A DNA stretch of 64,000 nt, from NCBI GenBank assembly GCA_026129685.1, contig JAHCHO010000004.1:372001-436000 (forward strand), in the 5' to 3' direction. Positions 1 to 8,942 of the stretch are shown in pieces. This stretch comes from Fimbriimonadaceae bacterium (GTDB lineage: Bacteria > Armatimonadota > Fimbriimonadia > Fimbriimonadales > Fimbriimonadaceae). The notes beneath the pieces were generated by a model. It worked only from the letters and a program-made list of their open reading frames with translations. It did not search any database and had not been told where the DNA came from. The first letter of the stretch is position 1. Every line of letters starts with the position of its first letter. Position numbers and translations under genes: made by a program.

Positions 1-1074
1 GAGCAGTACCTGAAGTCCACCGGCATCGCCGACAAGGCGTACTTCGGCCCGGAGGCCGAGTTCTTCGTGTTCGACTCCTTGCACTTCGACGTGCAACCCC
101 AGAGCATGGGCTTCAAGATCGACGCCGTCTCCGCCCCCTGGAACAGCGCGAAGGAAGACAACCCCGGCTACACGATGAAGTTCAAGGGCGGTTACTTCCC
201 TTGCCCGCCCGCCGACAAACTCCAGGACCTTCGCAGCCAGATGGTCAGCCACATGATCGACTGCGGCATCGAGGTCGAGGTGCATCACCACGAGGTGGCC
301 GCCGCCGGACAGTGCGAGATCGACATGAAGTTCGACACCCTTAAGGTGATGGCCGACAAGTTGATGAAGTACAAGTTCTGCGTCAAGAACACGGCCTACG
401 AGAACGGGTACGTCGCCACCTTCATGCCCAAGCCGATCTTCGGCGACAACGGCAGCGGCATGCACATCCACATGTCGCTCTGGAAGGACGGCAACACCTG
501 CATGTACGATGAAGCGGGCTATGCGGGGCTGTCCGACGCCGCTCGCTGGTACATCGGCGGCCTCCTGAAGCACGCGCCGTCGCTGCTCGCGTTCACGAAC
601 CCGACGACCAACTCGTTCCGTCGGCTGGTGCCTGGCTACGAAGCGCCGATCAACCTGATCTACTCCCAGCGCAATCGCTCGGCCTGCATCCGCGTGCCGA
701 TGTACAGCAAGTCGCCCAAGGCCAAGCGCATCGAACTGCGCGTGCCGGACCCGATGGCGAACCCCTACCTCGCCTTCTCCGCCGCCCTGATGGCCGGCCT
801 CGACGGCATTCAGAACCGCATCGAGCCGCCGAAGCCGATGGACAAGGACCTGTACGAACTGCCGCCCCTCGAGAAGGCGCAGATTCCGCAAACGCCCGGC
901 TCCCTCCGCACGGTTCTCACCAACCTGGCGAACGATCACGACTACCTGCTCAAGGGCGACGTGTTCACCAAGGGTCTCATCGAGGCCTACATCGAGTACA
1001 AGCTGTTGAACGAGTGCGACGCGGTCGACCTGCGCCCGCATCCGTACGAGTTCTATCTCTACGCCGACGCGTAA
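1..1074 (+). CDS. glnA: Glutamine synthetase type I (partial, N-terminus outside window)
   Basis: The reading frame is open from base 1 and stops at TAA 1072-1074, so only the C-terminal ~357 residues are here. It condenses glutamate and ammonia to glutamine with ATP in the cytoplasm. Visible family motifs are [11 protein letters not shown] (glutamate/ATP site), [19 protein letters not shown], and [20 protein letters not shown]. The segment [10 protein letters not shown] matches the region that carries the adenylylated tyrosine of GSI-beta enzymes, so the tyrosine needed for GlnE control is present; whether it is modified is inference. A strong inverted repeat follows the stop. Confidence 0.97.
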   Translation, partial: EQYLKSTGIADKAYFGPEAEFFVFDSLHFDVQPQSMGFKIDAVSAPWNSAKEDNPGYTMKFKGGYFPCPPADKLQDLRSQMVSHMIDCGIEVEVHHHEVAAAGQCEIDMKFDTLKVMADKLMKYKFCVKNTAYENGYVATFMPKPIFGDNGSGMHIHMSLWKDGNTCMYDEAGYAGLSDAARWYIGGLLKHAPSLLAFTNPTTNSFRRLVPGYEAPINLIYSQRNRSACIRVPMYSKSPKAKRIELRVPDPMANPYLAFSAALMAGLDGIQNRIEPPKPMDKDLYELPPLEKAQIPQTPGSLRTVLTNLANDHDYLLKGDVFTKGLIEAYIEYKLLNECDAVDLRPHPYEFYLYADA

Positions 1075-1097
1075 GCTTCGGTCCCACCCCCTTGCCC

Positions 1098-1129
1098 GTC
1101 CCTCCCTCGCCGCTCGGCGCGGGAGGGAC
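1098..1129. terminator. Bidirectional hairpin between glnA and mobA
   Basis: GTCCCTCCC and GGGAGGGAC form a 9-bp perfect stem that closes a smaller CGCC/GGCG stem. It sits 24 bp after the glnA stop and 13 bp from the mobA stop on the other strand, a position that could serve both convergent genes. There is no good T tract, so intrinsic termination is likely but not certain. Confidence 0.6.
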
Positions 1130-1141
1130 GCTTCCTTTGGC

Positions 1142-1744
1142 TCACGCCGTTTCGTCCGCCAAGGCGAGGGCGGCAAGGCGAACCCACTCTTCCCGCGTGT
1201 TCGCGCCGACGACCCGGTGAGGAGCGATCCCATGGGCGACGAGGGCGTCCTCGTCGAGAATCCTCGCCTCCAACGTGTCGAACCAGCGCATCACCCGGCG
1301 CTCGCCCGCCTCGAGCAGTGGAACGATCTTGGCCAGGGCGTCGGCGCGGTAGAGCGCGCAGAGGGGTTGGGCGCGCCCTTCGATGCGCGGGACGGCCGCC
1401 TCCTTCTCCCCGATCGCCGATCGCAGTCCCTTCGGAACGCACGGATGAAGCGCCGGGATATCGCAGGACACCACCAGAACGAACGGGCGGCAAGGAACCA
1501 GCCCGGCCAACGCGGCCAAAGGACCGGCCTGGACCTCGGCGTCCGCGACGTAGTCCGCGCCCTCGGCCTCCTGACCGCCGAGCAACACCACGGGCATGCC
1601 CGCGCGCCCAAACATCCCGACCCAGCGCTGGACGATCGGGACGCCGTCCAAGGGCAACCTCGCCTTGTCCGACCCCATGCGACGACTCGCCCCGCCCGCT
1701 AGGATCGCCACCTCGATGTCGACGAAGTCCATCGTCCCGATCAT
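1142..1744 (-). CDS. mobA: Molybdenum cofactor guanylyltransferase (MobA)
   Basis: A 200-residue nucleotidyltransferase-fold protein of normal MobA length. MobA transfers GMP from GTP to molybdopterin to make the MGD form of the cofactor. The N-terminus has the signature LAGGASRRMGSDKA (GTP/Mg binding), followed by GPLAAL and SCDIPAL, the last corresponding to the conserved metal-binding aspartate region. A second in-frame ATG lies five codons downstream (MDFVD), so the exact start is open. No other Mo-cofactor genes are in the window. A MobA-like transferase of another specificity (MocA/CofC type) is the main alternative. Confidence 0.85.
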   Translation of the reverse strand: MIGTMDFVDIEVAILAGGASRRMGSDKARLPLDGVPIVQRWVGMFGRAGMPVVLLGGQEAEGADYVADAEVQAGPLAALAGLVPCRPFVLVVSCDIPALHPCVPKGLRSAIGEKEAAVPRIEGRAQPLCALYRADALAKIVPLLEAGERRVMRWFDTLEARILDEDALVAHGIAPHRVVGANTREEWVRLAALALADETA

Positions 1745-1775
1745 ATCGGAAGCCGTTCTAACCGTGCGAGGACCG

Positions 1776-2900
1776 CTAGCCCATCTTGGCGCCGCAGTTC
1801 GGACAGAAGGACGCCCCTTCCCGTAGGGCGGCCCCGCACTCCCGGCAGAACCGCGGGCGGGCGACCGGCGGGGCGGCCGGAGGCGGCGCGTCGGCGATCG
1901 GAGGCGGGACGGAGGGTTCGCCCCAAGGTTCCGCCTTACGAAGAACCTCCTTCGCCCTCGCGAGCAGTCGGTCCGGCCCGACCGGCCCGATGGTCCACCG
2001 GTCCCCGTCGCGTCCGAACTCGTAGAGGTACGTCGCCTGGACGACCGCCAGCCGATCCTTCGGGGATCGAAGAACCAGGTTCATGTCCCACCAAGCGAGG
2101 CAGCGCAACCACCAGGTGAGTTCGTGGCCGACCCAGTAGTCGTCCGGACCGATAACGGGCTGTCCTTCTGGGACCACGTCCGGCGCGCCGATGCCGATCC
2201 AGCGACGGAACGCCATGACCGCCAGTTGCTGCTCGACCTCGTCGGTTTGGAGGGCGACCCACTTGTGATCGAGCCACCCACCCACCGCCGCCATGAGTGA
2301 ATCGGGAGAGTCGCCCAGATAGCCCGCCACGAGCTGTCGCCGGACGTCCTCGAGGGTGAACGTGAAGAGCGACGTGGGGAGCCAGTTCGGGTCCGGGTCC
2401 GGGAACCGCTCCAAAAAGAGCCCGGCCAAGGCGAGGAGCACCTGAGCGACCGACTCTGGCAACGGCGGAAGCGCGATCAGGTCTTCCGGCAGATAGGCTC
2501 CCGCGAGCGGTCGGACGACCCACTCCGCCACGTCGTCGGTCGTGCGCCGCAGCCAAAGCTCGCCCGCCGCCTCGTCACCCATCTCCAAGACGGTCCAAGC
2601 TCGGTCGGAGGCGAGGGCGTACAGGTGGAATCGGTAGGACGGTCGTTGGCGCCGCCCCCGGACCAAGGTCACGGGCGCGGGTCCCTCCGCGATCGCGCGA
2701 ATGGCCGGCGCCAAGGCGGGCCGAAGGGCGTCTGGCAACAACTCGCGGATGAACGGCCCTTCCCGCACAAACGCGTCCGGGTCCGGGTCGGGCGCGCCGT
2801 AGAACGGAGAGCCGACCTGGGCGGTCGTCTTGGCCAACTCGAGGAGGGTGGGGGTTTCGCCCGCGAGGATCCACAGATCACCGTCGTTCATCGTTGCCAT
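1776..2900 (-). CDS. Hypothetical protein with C-terminal zinc ribbon
   Basis: 374 residues; family of the main body not recognised. Residues ~1-320 look like a soluble mixed alpha/beta protein rich in tryptophan and aspartate. A proline/alanine linker (~325-348) leads to a C-terminal zinc ribbon, CRECGAALREGASFCPNCG, with four cysteines spaced CxxC...CxxC. No signal peptide or membrane segment is seen, so it is probably cytoplasmic. It starts 3 bp after the stop of the 2012-residue gene and is the last gene of a four-gene operon. A role as a partner or chaperone of the large protein is inference from position only. Confidence 0.8.
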   Translation of the reverse strand: MATMNDGDLWILAGETPTLLELAKTTAQVGSPFYGAPDPDPDAFVREGPFIRELLPDALRPALAPAIRAIAEGPAPVTLVRGRRQRPSYRFHLYALASDRAWTVLEMGDEAAGELWLRRTTDDVAEWVVRPLAGAYLPEDLIALPPLPESVAQVLLALAGLFLERFPDPDPNWLPTSLFTFTLEDVRRQLVAGYLGDSPDSLMAAVGGWLDHKWVALQTDEVEQQLAVMAFRRWIGIGAPDVVPEGQPVIGPDDYWVGHELTWWLRCLAWWDMNLVLRSPKDRLAVVQATYLYEFGRDGDRWTIGPVGPDRLLARAKEVLRKAEPWGEPSVPPPIADAPPPAAPPVARPRFCRECGAALREGASFCPNCGAKMG

Positions 2901-2903
2901 GGC

Positions 2904-5900
2904 CTAGCCTCCTCCGGGCAACGACCCCAGGTACTTGCCCAGCGCGCCCGCGAAATCGTTCATACCGCCCGGGAACCCGTTCTTAGCCAGGAAGTCGTTG
3001 AACTTCGCCTGTTGGCCCGGGGTGAACCGCTCGTCGAAACCGGTGCTGTTCTTGAGCCGGTTCAGTTCTTGGGTCACCCTCGCGATGTTCGGCGGAACCG
3101 GGGGCGGGTTGTCGCCGTGCTTCGTCAGCCCTTGGTGTACCTGCTCCATCGTGTGAACCGCCTTGTGCGCCTGCGCCGCCTGTTCGCTGGGATGCCCCTC
3201 GCTGGTGATCTTGTGCGCTTCCATGTCGCCGAGTCCCTTCGGGTCCTGCAACCGGCCCTCCCCGTTCTTGACCTTCACGATGTTCGGCGGACCGCCGTGT
3301 TGGTCGGAGAAGTCCTTGCACGAGACGGGCGAGTCCTTGTCGGTGAACTCGACATTGTGGTCGCGTCGCCAGGTTTCCTGCAACGACTCGAGCGCCTTCT
3401 GCTTCGCCTCCGGACTCGAATGCGGGTCCGTCAGGGTGTCGAGGTGCTTGGAAACGTTGGGGTCGTTGGGATGCGCATCGGCCACCTTGTCCAGCGTAAA
3501 GCCCGTCTTCTGGGCGAACGCGGCGTCCGCGTTGCCCTTGTACACCTTGACCGGAATCTCTTTGCCGTTGTAGGTCAGGCGAAGGTCCTTGTCGGTATTG
3601 AAGGACGGCTTGTCTCCCGGTGTGCGGAAGTCGTCCACCTTGATGTCCTTCATCACGCGCTGGATCGCGCGCTCCCGAGCCTGGGGCGTCAGCTTCTGAC
3701 CCCCGTTGCGATCGACGATCTCCTCGGCGGCCGATCGTTTGGCGGCGTCCACCGAGTCGTTCACGATCTGGTCACGGATTCGGTCGACCTCCTTCTTGAC
3801 CGCCGGGTCGTCGCCGTTCTTGATGGACCGCATCTTCTGCGGGTCCTTCATGAGTTCGGTGACCTGGTCTTGGGTCAGCTTCCCGCCCTGGTCGTCCATG
3901 GTCTGGCGGACGTCCTCGACCACCTTCTTCGGCGGGCCGGACGGGGGCGGCTGGTCGCCGCTTCCCTTCTGGCCGCCACCGTCGTCGTCGCCGCCGCCTT
4001 TGGACGGTGGCTCGGTGCCGTCCCCTTTCCGACCACCGGGACCGTCGGGAGTGTCCGTACCGCCCTTCACCGGTGGCACGACAGGTGGCACGTCGCCGGT
4101 CGTGGTCGTTCCGTCGTCCCCGTCCGTCGGGTGGGGCGTGGGACCGTCGTCCCCGTCCGTCGGGTGAGGCGTGGGACCGTCGTCCCCGTCCGTCGGATGC
4201 GGCGTCGTGCCGTCGTCCCCGTCCGTCGGATGCGGCGTCGTGCCGTCGTCACCGTCCGTCGGGTGAGGCGTGGGACCGTCGTCCCCGTCCGTCGGGTGGG
4301 GCGTCGTGCCGTCGTCTCCGTCCGTCGGATGGGGCGTTGTGCCGTCGTCCCCGTCCGTCGGGTGGGGCGTCGTGCCGTCGTCCCCGTCCGTCGGGTGGGG
4401 CGTCGTGCCGTCGTCTCCGTCCGTCGGGTGGGGCGTGGGGCCGTCGTCCCCGTCCGTCGGGTGGGGCGTAGGGCCGTCCGGCGGAGGAGGCGCAGACCCG
4501 TCGGTCGGGTGGGGCGTAGGGCCGTCCGGCGGAGGAGGCGCCGACCCGTCGGTCGGGTGGGGCGTAGGGCCGTCCGGCGGAGGAGGCGCCGACCCGTCCG
4601 TCGGGTGGGGCGTGGGGCCGTCCGGAGGCGGAGGCGCCGACCCGTCCGTCGGGTGGGGCGTGGGGCCGTCCGGTGGCGGAGGCGGCGTCCCACCCGCTCC
4701 AGGTTCCGCGGGTTTCGGCTTCGAGAGGTCGTGGGGATCGCGGCCCTTGGCCCACTTTCCGATCAGTGTCTGCGCGATCTCCTCGCCCGTGTCCTTCAGC
4801 GACAACCAGACCGCCTCTTTCAGGCTGTACGGCTCGCCGCCCGCCTTGCTCGTCACCTGATACTTGATGAACCGAATCTCGTAGTAGAGGCCCGCCGTGA
4901 TCAGGACGGCCTTCTGAACATCGCCCTTCGTCTCCTTGAGGGCGCGCAGAAACACCGTCTCGGTGTCCCAGACGAAGGCCATGCCGAGGTCGAACGCGAA
5001 CCCGCCCAGGCTGTCGAGGAAGTCCTTCTTCCACTTCGTGACCCAATCGGCCGCCGGTTTCCCGTCCACCAGGGTCCACTGCACCGCGTCGGGGATCGCG
5101 TTGTAGAGTTGGCCGACGAGGATGCCGCTTCCCGGGAACGGAAGCGCAACCCCCGCCAAGCCGCCCAGAATCACGCCGCAGACGTAGTTGACGATGTCGA
5201 AGGCCTGGGCGCAGTTCTCGAATCGGTCGGCCCACCACAGGTAACTCGCGGCGTCCTCGAGAAGGCTCTTCTGGGCGGCCTCCCAGATCTCGTGACGCAT
5301 CTTGTAAAGGCCGTCCGGACCCAGCTCTTTGGCATGGTTCTCAACCTTGTCGATGAAGTCGCGTTTGAGAGGGGTGTCCTTTTCGAGGTACTTGAGGGTC
5401 TTGCGGCAGTTCTCCTGCTCTCTCCGGATGCTCTGGTCCATCAGGGCCGCCGGGTCCGAAGGCGCTATGAAGGTATGGGTGACCTCGAACAGCGATTCCG
5501 CCTCGCCGAAGTCGCCGGGAGCCCGTAGCACCCGCCGCGCGTCGAGCCCCATCGCGGTGGGAATGAGCAGGCCGGGTTTTGCCGTCCAGACCGCTTTCGT
5601 GTCGAGGCCCGATCCCTCCATCCGGCCCGTGAACTTGAGTTCGACGTTGGCGCCCTTGAAGGCGTTCGCGCCGCCCTTCCCGTCCCCGTCCAGCCAATCC
5701 TCCATCTCGAGCGCCTGCGCCGCCGCCGGGAGAGCCTTGAACGTCTTCGACGATTCGTCAAAAACGATCACCCGTACGCCGAACTCGGCGGGGGCCGCGT
5801 CCTTCGGATCGAGCTTCATCTTCACCGGGTTCGGGGAGATCATCAGCCCCTGCTGCCCGACCACGATCGGAATGTCGATCGCGTCGGTCTCGATCTCTTC

Positions 5901-8900
5901 GCCCGTCTTGGGATGGGTGGCCTTGCCGACGAGGTTCAGCGTGCCCTCCCTCGGCCGGAGATCGCCCGCCGGGAGTTCCCCGGGCTTGATCTTGACGAGG
6001 AAGGAGTTCGCCGGATCCTCCTCGTTCTCACCGTCGAACTCGGCGACCGTCATGTTGACGAGCTTGCGGTCCAAGTGCCAGTCGGCTTCCCCCGGATCCT
6101 TGATGATCGCGTGGATCTCGCCCACAACCCCACCGGACATCAAGGTGAGGTTCTTCTCCTTGACCTCGAGGGTGGGCCGGCCCGTCAAGTCGATGCGAAC
6201 TTGCTGCGACACATGCGAACCCGTGATGTTCGCCTCGAAGTACACGTCCAGGTAGTTCTCGATCGTCTGCGCCCCGCGCGCACTCTCGCTGAGACCAATG
6301 GTGTAGGTTCGGAACTCGCCCGGCTCGCCCTCTTGCCGGATGTCGGCGTACTGCGCCGCGCCCCCCTCCGCGCGGGCGGTCAGGAACTTGTTCAGGGCAT
6401 CGGGGTCCGAGCCGGTGTAATGACCCAAGTAGGACTGATCCATCGGGATGAGGCGCACCCGATACTCCGCGCGGTCCTTCATGTCCACCGTCAGGGACGC
6501 CTTGACGACCTGGACTTCGATGAACCAATCCGGCGGGTCGATCAAGATGCGGCCGCCCTTGGAGAGCGTTCCGACCTTCGGCACGTCGCAACTAGCCTCG
6601 ACCTCGGCGAAGAACGGCGGCGACTTGGCCAAGTCCTCCTTGGGCAGGATCGGCTTGACGGGAATCTGCTTGCCGTCCGCCACCAAGTATCCTTCGACCG
6701 GCCCTGGCCCACCCACCCAACTCGCTTGGTCCCCCTCGACTTTGAACTTGATCCTCGGCGCGAGAGCGCGGGTCTTCGCGAGCTGCTCTTCCCCCGTCAG
6801 CGATTCGTCCTTCACCTCGACCCACGCATAGATCGCGGAGTCCGATTCGTTCGCCTTGACCTTCAGCTCCTCGGGGTTCAGCCAGAGGAAGTGATCGCCC
6901 GAGACCTGCACGTCGATGCGGCAGCGCGCGGTGAGCGTGCCCTTCGGCGTTCCCACCCGCGCGACCACGTACGCGAACGTCGGCCCCTTCCGTTGGGCGG
7001 GGTCGTCCGGAACGGTGATCGTGAACGAGCAGGTCGAGCCGCCCGAATCGCCCCTCGTCTCGGCGGCGAACCACTCGGCGATCGGCCCGGTGACGCTCAT
7101 CCCGATCTGCGGGTTGAGGGAGGCCTCCAAACGCGCGCACTCCGCCCCGTCTTTGCCGCTGACGACCACCCAGGCGCGGACGTCCTCGTTGTTCGGACCC
7201 GTGAGGGTCATCGTGTAGGCGTCGAGGCACAGGCTGAACGTGTACTCGTCCGGCGGCTCCTTCGGTTCGTCCGGGGGAACAAGGTCGTCGCCGCCTGCCG
7301 CCCCCACGCCGGCCGCGTTGCCGGCGGGCTTGCTGTGGTCCACCAGCTTGTGACCCTCGGTCTTCCAGTAGTCGTCCGGGTTGCCCGAGAACTCGTCGCG
7401 CCCGTAGTCGTCGGCCAGCACGTGCCGGCAGAAAAGCATGTCGAGCAGGATCGTCAGCACCGACCCAAAGAAGGCGCACAGCAGGAGGGTCGCGACCGTC
7501 TCCGGGGTCGCCTTGGGTTTTCGGGACGACATCACGACCCCGACGCCCACCGCGATCAACGCGATGCCTGCGACCTGCACCTTGTCGGCGGGGAACCGCG
7601 AGGCCAGGTAGAACCCGGGAGCGACCCCCATCATCGCCAGTTGGGCTACCCGCATGTCGAACGGAAGACGCCCCTGGACCGCCTGCAAATGAGGTGCCGC
7701 CACGCGACGCACAACCCCGGAGAGAAACCTGGCGACGTAGTATCCCGGTCGGCCGGCCGCCACGAAAAGCAGCCCGATGCCAAGGCTCAGGTTCGCTTGC
7801 GGGTTGATGCTCAGGCGCGCGCTGGCGAACAGGGCCGCCCCCGCGCCGAGCGCCAAAGCGGCGATCCCCAACTTGCCGCTGTCCTTCACCCGAGCCAGAA
7901 TCTGCAACGGCGCGGTGACCGCCCCTAGGATGCCCTTGATCGGCCCTCGACTCAGGACCGTCATCACGACCGATGAAAGGAGCATGCCCCCGATGCCCCA
8001 GATGAAAGCATAGGAGTTGCCGTGAGTGCTTTGGGTCAGGTACAGCCAAGGCGCCCAAGGCCCCCCGTCGTCGCGAAAGCCGTCGTTTTTGTAGCCGGTC
8101 CAATACGCGTGGAGGTAAATCGAGCCGAAATAGGCGACCGCCATCATGATCGCCCGAGACACGATCATCCGAAAGACCATCGCCGGGACCGATTTGACGG
8201 TCGACTTGAACTCCTCCTTCGCGCTCTCCGCGACGCTGGCGGCGAACTTCCGGGCCGGACCGACCGACGACACCTCTTCGCGCGGCGGCTCGGCGGGAAT
8301 CCACGCCTGACCGTTCCAGCGCACCCATCCGCCCGTCTCCGGGTTGATCTGCCACCACGCGCCCGCCTCGTCCGTCACCCGGAGCTTCCCCACTCGCTCG
8401 GCAAAGGCCTCGGGCGTCATGGCTCCCTGCGAGAGGGCATCGTGCGACTCCCGGTACGCCTGCTCCAGGTCCCCGTACATCGAAGGCGCGACGGCGGCGC
8501 GGCCATCGGCCCCGGTTGTGGGAGGCTCGGCGGGTTGCCAGGCTGCCCCGTCCCAGCGCACCCAGGCGCCGTCGTCCGGCTTGATCGCCCACTCCGCGCC
8601 GTCGGCTTCGCGAAGTCGCAGTTGGCCCACCGCCTCGCCAAACGCCGGATCGGGCAACTTGCCCTGACGATGAAGGTCTCGCAACGCCCGGTACCGGTCC
8701 GCCAGCCGATCGAAGTCGTCGGCGAAGGGCGAATCGGCAAGCCACTGGGTCCCATCCCAGCGCAACCAGTCCCCCGTCTCGGGCGACGGTTGCCAGACCC
8801 CCCCTTGCTCGTCCTCGATGCGCAGCGTCGCGACGCTCGCGGCGAACGATTCGGCCGTCAACCCCCCTTGGGCTTGCGCCTGCTTCCACGCGGCGACCTG

Positions 8901-8942
8901 TGCCTCCGCGTCCCGAAACCTCCGAACCAACTTCGCGTTCAC
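2904..8942 (-). CDS. Giant multi-domain membrane protein with W-module repeats and proline-rich stalk
   Basis: 2012 residues, GTG start that overlaps the TGA of the upstream gene (GTGA). Order of parts: three ~65-residue repeats (about 8-66, 78-136, 154-216), each ending in a tryptophan-rich module such as GGWVRWNGQAWIPAEPP; about seven hydrophobic segments (~254-280, 312-331, 357-375, 384-398, 432-447, 456-471, 483-505); a long beta-rich region (~560-1200) resembling tandem Ig-like domains; a helical part with a hydrophobic stretch near 1255-1275; a proline/histidine/aspartate repeat stalk (~1414-1610); and a ~400-residue C-terminal helical region. The family is not recognised. The topology suggests cytoplasmic W-modules and a large external part. 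An adhesin, secreted effector or surface sensor are all possible; none is proven. Confidence 0.85.
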   Translation of the reverse strand: MNAKLVRRFRDAEAQVAAWKQAQAQGGLTAESFAASVATLRIEDEQGGVWQPSPETGDWLRWDGTQWLADSPFADDFDRLADRYRALRDLHRQGKLPDPAFGEAVGQLRLREADGAEWAIKPDDGAWVRWDGAAWQPAEPPTTGADGRAAVAPSMYGDLEQAYRESHDALSQGAMTPEAFAERVGKLRVTDEAGAWWQINPETGGWVRWNGQAWIPAEPPREEVSSVGPARKFAASVAESAKEEFKSTVKSVPAMVFRMIVSRAIMMAVAYFGSIYLHAYWTGYKNDGFRDDGGPWAPWLYLTQSTHGNSYAFIWGIGGMLLSSVVMTVLSRGPIKGILGAVTAPLQILARVKDSGKLGIAALALGAGAALFASARLSINPQANLSLGIGLLFVAAGRPGYYVARFLSGVVRRVAAPHLQAVQGRLPFDMRVAQLAMMGVAPGFYLASRFPADKVQVAGIALIAVGVGVVMSSRKPKATPETVATLLLCAFFGSVLTILLDMLFCRHVLADDYGRDEFSGNPDDYWKTEGHKLVDHSKPAGNAAGVGAAGGDDLVPPDEPKEPPDEYTFSLCLDAYTMTLTGPNNEDVRAWVVVSGKDGAECARLEASLNPQIGMSVTGPIAEWFAAETRGDSGGSTCSFTITVPDDPAQRKGPTFAYVVARVGTPKGTLTARCRIDVQVSGDHFLWLNPEELKVKANESDSAIYAWVEVKDESLTGEEQLAKTRALAPRIKFKVEGDQASWVGGPGPVEGYLVADGKQIPVKPILPKEDLAKSPPFFAEVEASCDVPKVGTLSKGGRILIDPPDWFIEVQVVKASLTVDMKDRAEYRVRLIPMDQSYLGHYTGSDPDALNKFLTARAEGGAAQYADIRQEGEPGEFRTYTIGLSESARGAQTIENYLDVYFEANITGSHVSQQVRIDLTGRPTLEVKEKNLTLMSGGVVGEIHAIIKDPGEADWHLDRKLVNMTVAEFDGENEEDPANSFLVKIKPGELPAGDLRPREGTLNLVGKATHPKTGEEIETDAIDIPIVVGQQGLMISPNPVKMKLDPKDAAPAEFGVRVIVFDESSKTFKALPAAAQALEMEDWLDGDGKGGANAFKGANVELKFTGRMEGSGLDTKAVWTAKPGLLIPTAMGLDARRVLRAPGDFGEAESLFEVTHTFIAPSDPAALMDQSIRREQENCRKTLKYLEKDTPLKRDFIDKVENHAKELGPDGLYKMRHEIWEAAQKSLLEDAASYLWWADRFENCAQAFDIVNYVCGVILGGLAGVALPFPGSGILVGQLYNAIPDAVQWTLVDGKPAADWVTKWKKDFLDSLGGFAFDLGMAFVWDTETVFLRALKETKGDVQKAVLITAGLYYEIRFIKYQVTSKAGGEPYSLKEAVWLSLKDTGEEIAQTLIGKWAKGRDPHDLSKPKPAEPGAGGTPPPPPDGPTPHPTDGSAPPPPDGPTPHPTDGSAPPPPDGPTPHPTDGSAPPPPDGPTPHPTDGSAPPPPDGPTPHPTDGDDGPTPHPTDGDDGTTPHPTDGDDGTTPHPTDGDDGTTPHPTDGDDGTTPHPTDGDDGPTPHPTDGDDGTTPHPTDGDDGTTPHPTDGDDGPTPHPTDGDDGPTPHPTDGDDGTTTTGDVPPVVPPVKGGTDTPDGPGGRKGDGTEPPSKGGGDDDGGGQKGSGDQPPPSGPPKKVVEDVRQTMDDQGGKLTQDQVTELMKDPQKMRSIKNGDDPAVKKEVDRIRDQIVNDSVDAAKRSAAEEIVDRNGGQKLTPQARERAIQRVMKDIKVDDFRTPGDKPSFNTDKDLRLTYNGKEIPVKVYKGNADAAFAQKTGFTLDKVADAHPNDPNVSKHLDTLTDPHSSPEAKQKALESLQETWRRDHNVEFTDKDSPVSCKDFSDQHGGPPNIVKVKNGEGRLQDPKGLGDMEAHKITSEGHPSEQAAQAHKAVHTMEQVHQGLTKHGDNPPPVPPNIARVTQELNRLKNSTGFDERFTPGQQAKFNDFLAKNGFPGGMNDFAGALGKYLGSLPGGG
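4110..4690. repeat. Coding tandem repeats (33-bp and 48-bp units) in the giant gene
   Basis: Read on the minus strand, about four copies of a 16-residue unit (GPTPHPTDGSAPPPPD, 48 bp) are followed by eleven copies of an 11-residue unit (G[P/T]TPHPTDGDD, 33 bp). The DNA copies are nearly identical even at third positions, for example the core cgtccgtcgg(g/a)tg, which points to recent slippage or unequal exchange rather than protein-level selection alone. Copy number is expected to vary between strains. Confidence 0.9.

Noticed and set aside
2625-5528. Long plus-strand open frame (967 codons) and others antisense to the giant gene (5913-7928, 8022-9062)
   Set aside because: High GC and strong codon bias keep antisense frames open. 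The translations are arginine/valine-rich with no domains, while the minus-strand frame has clear repeats, membrane segments and coupling to its neighbours.
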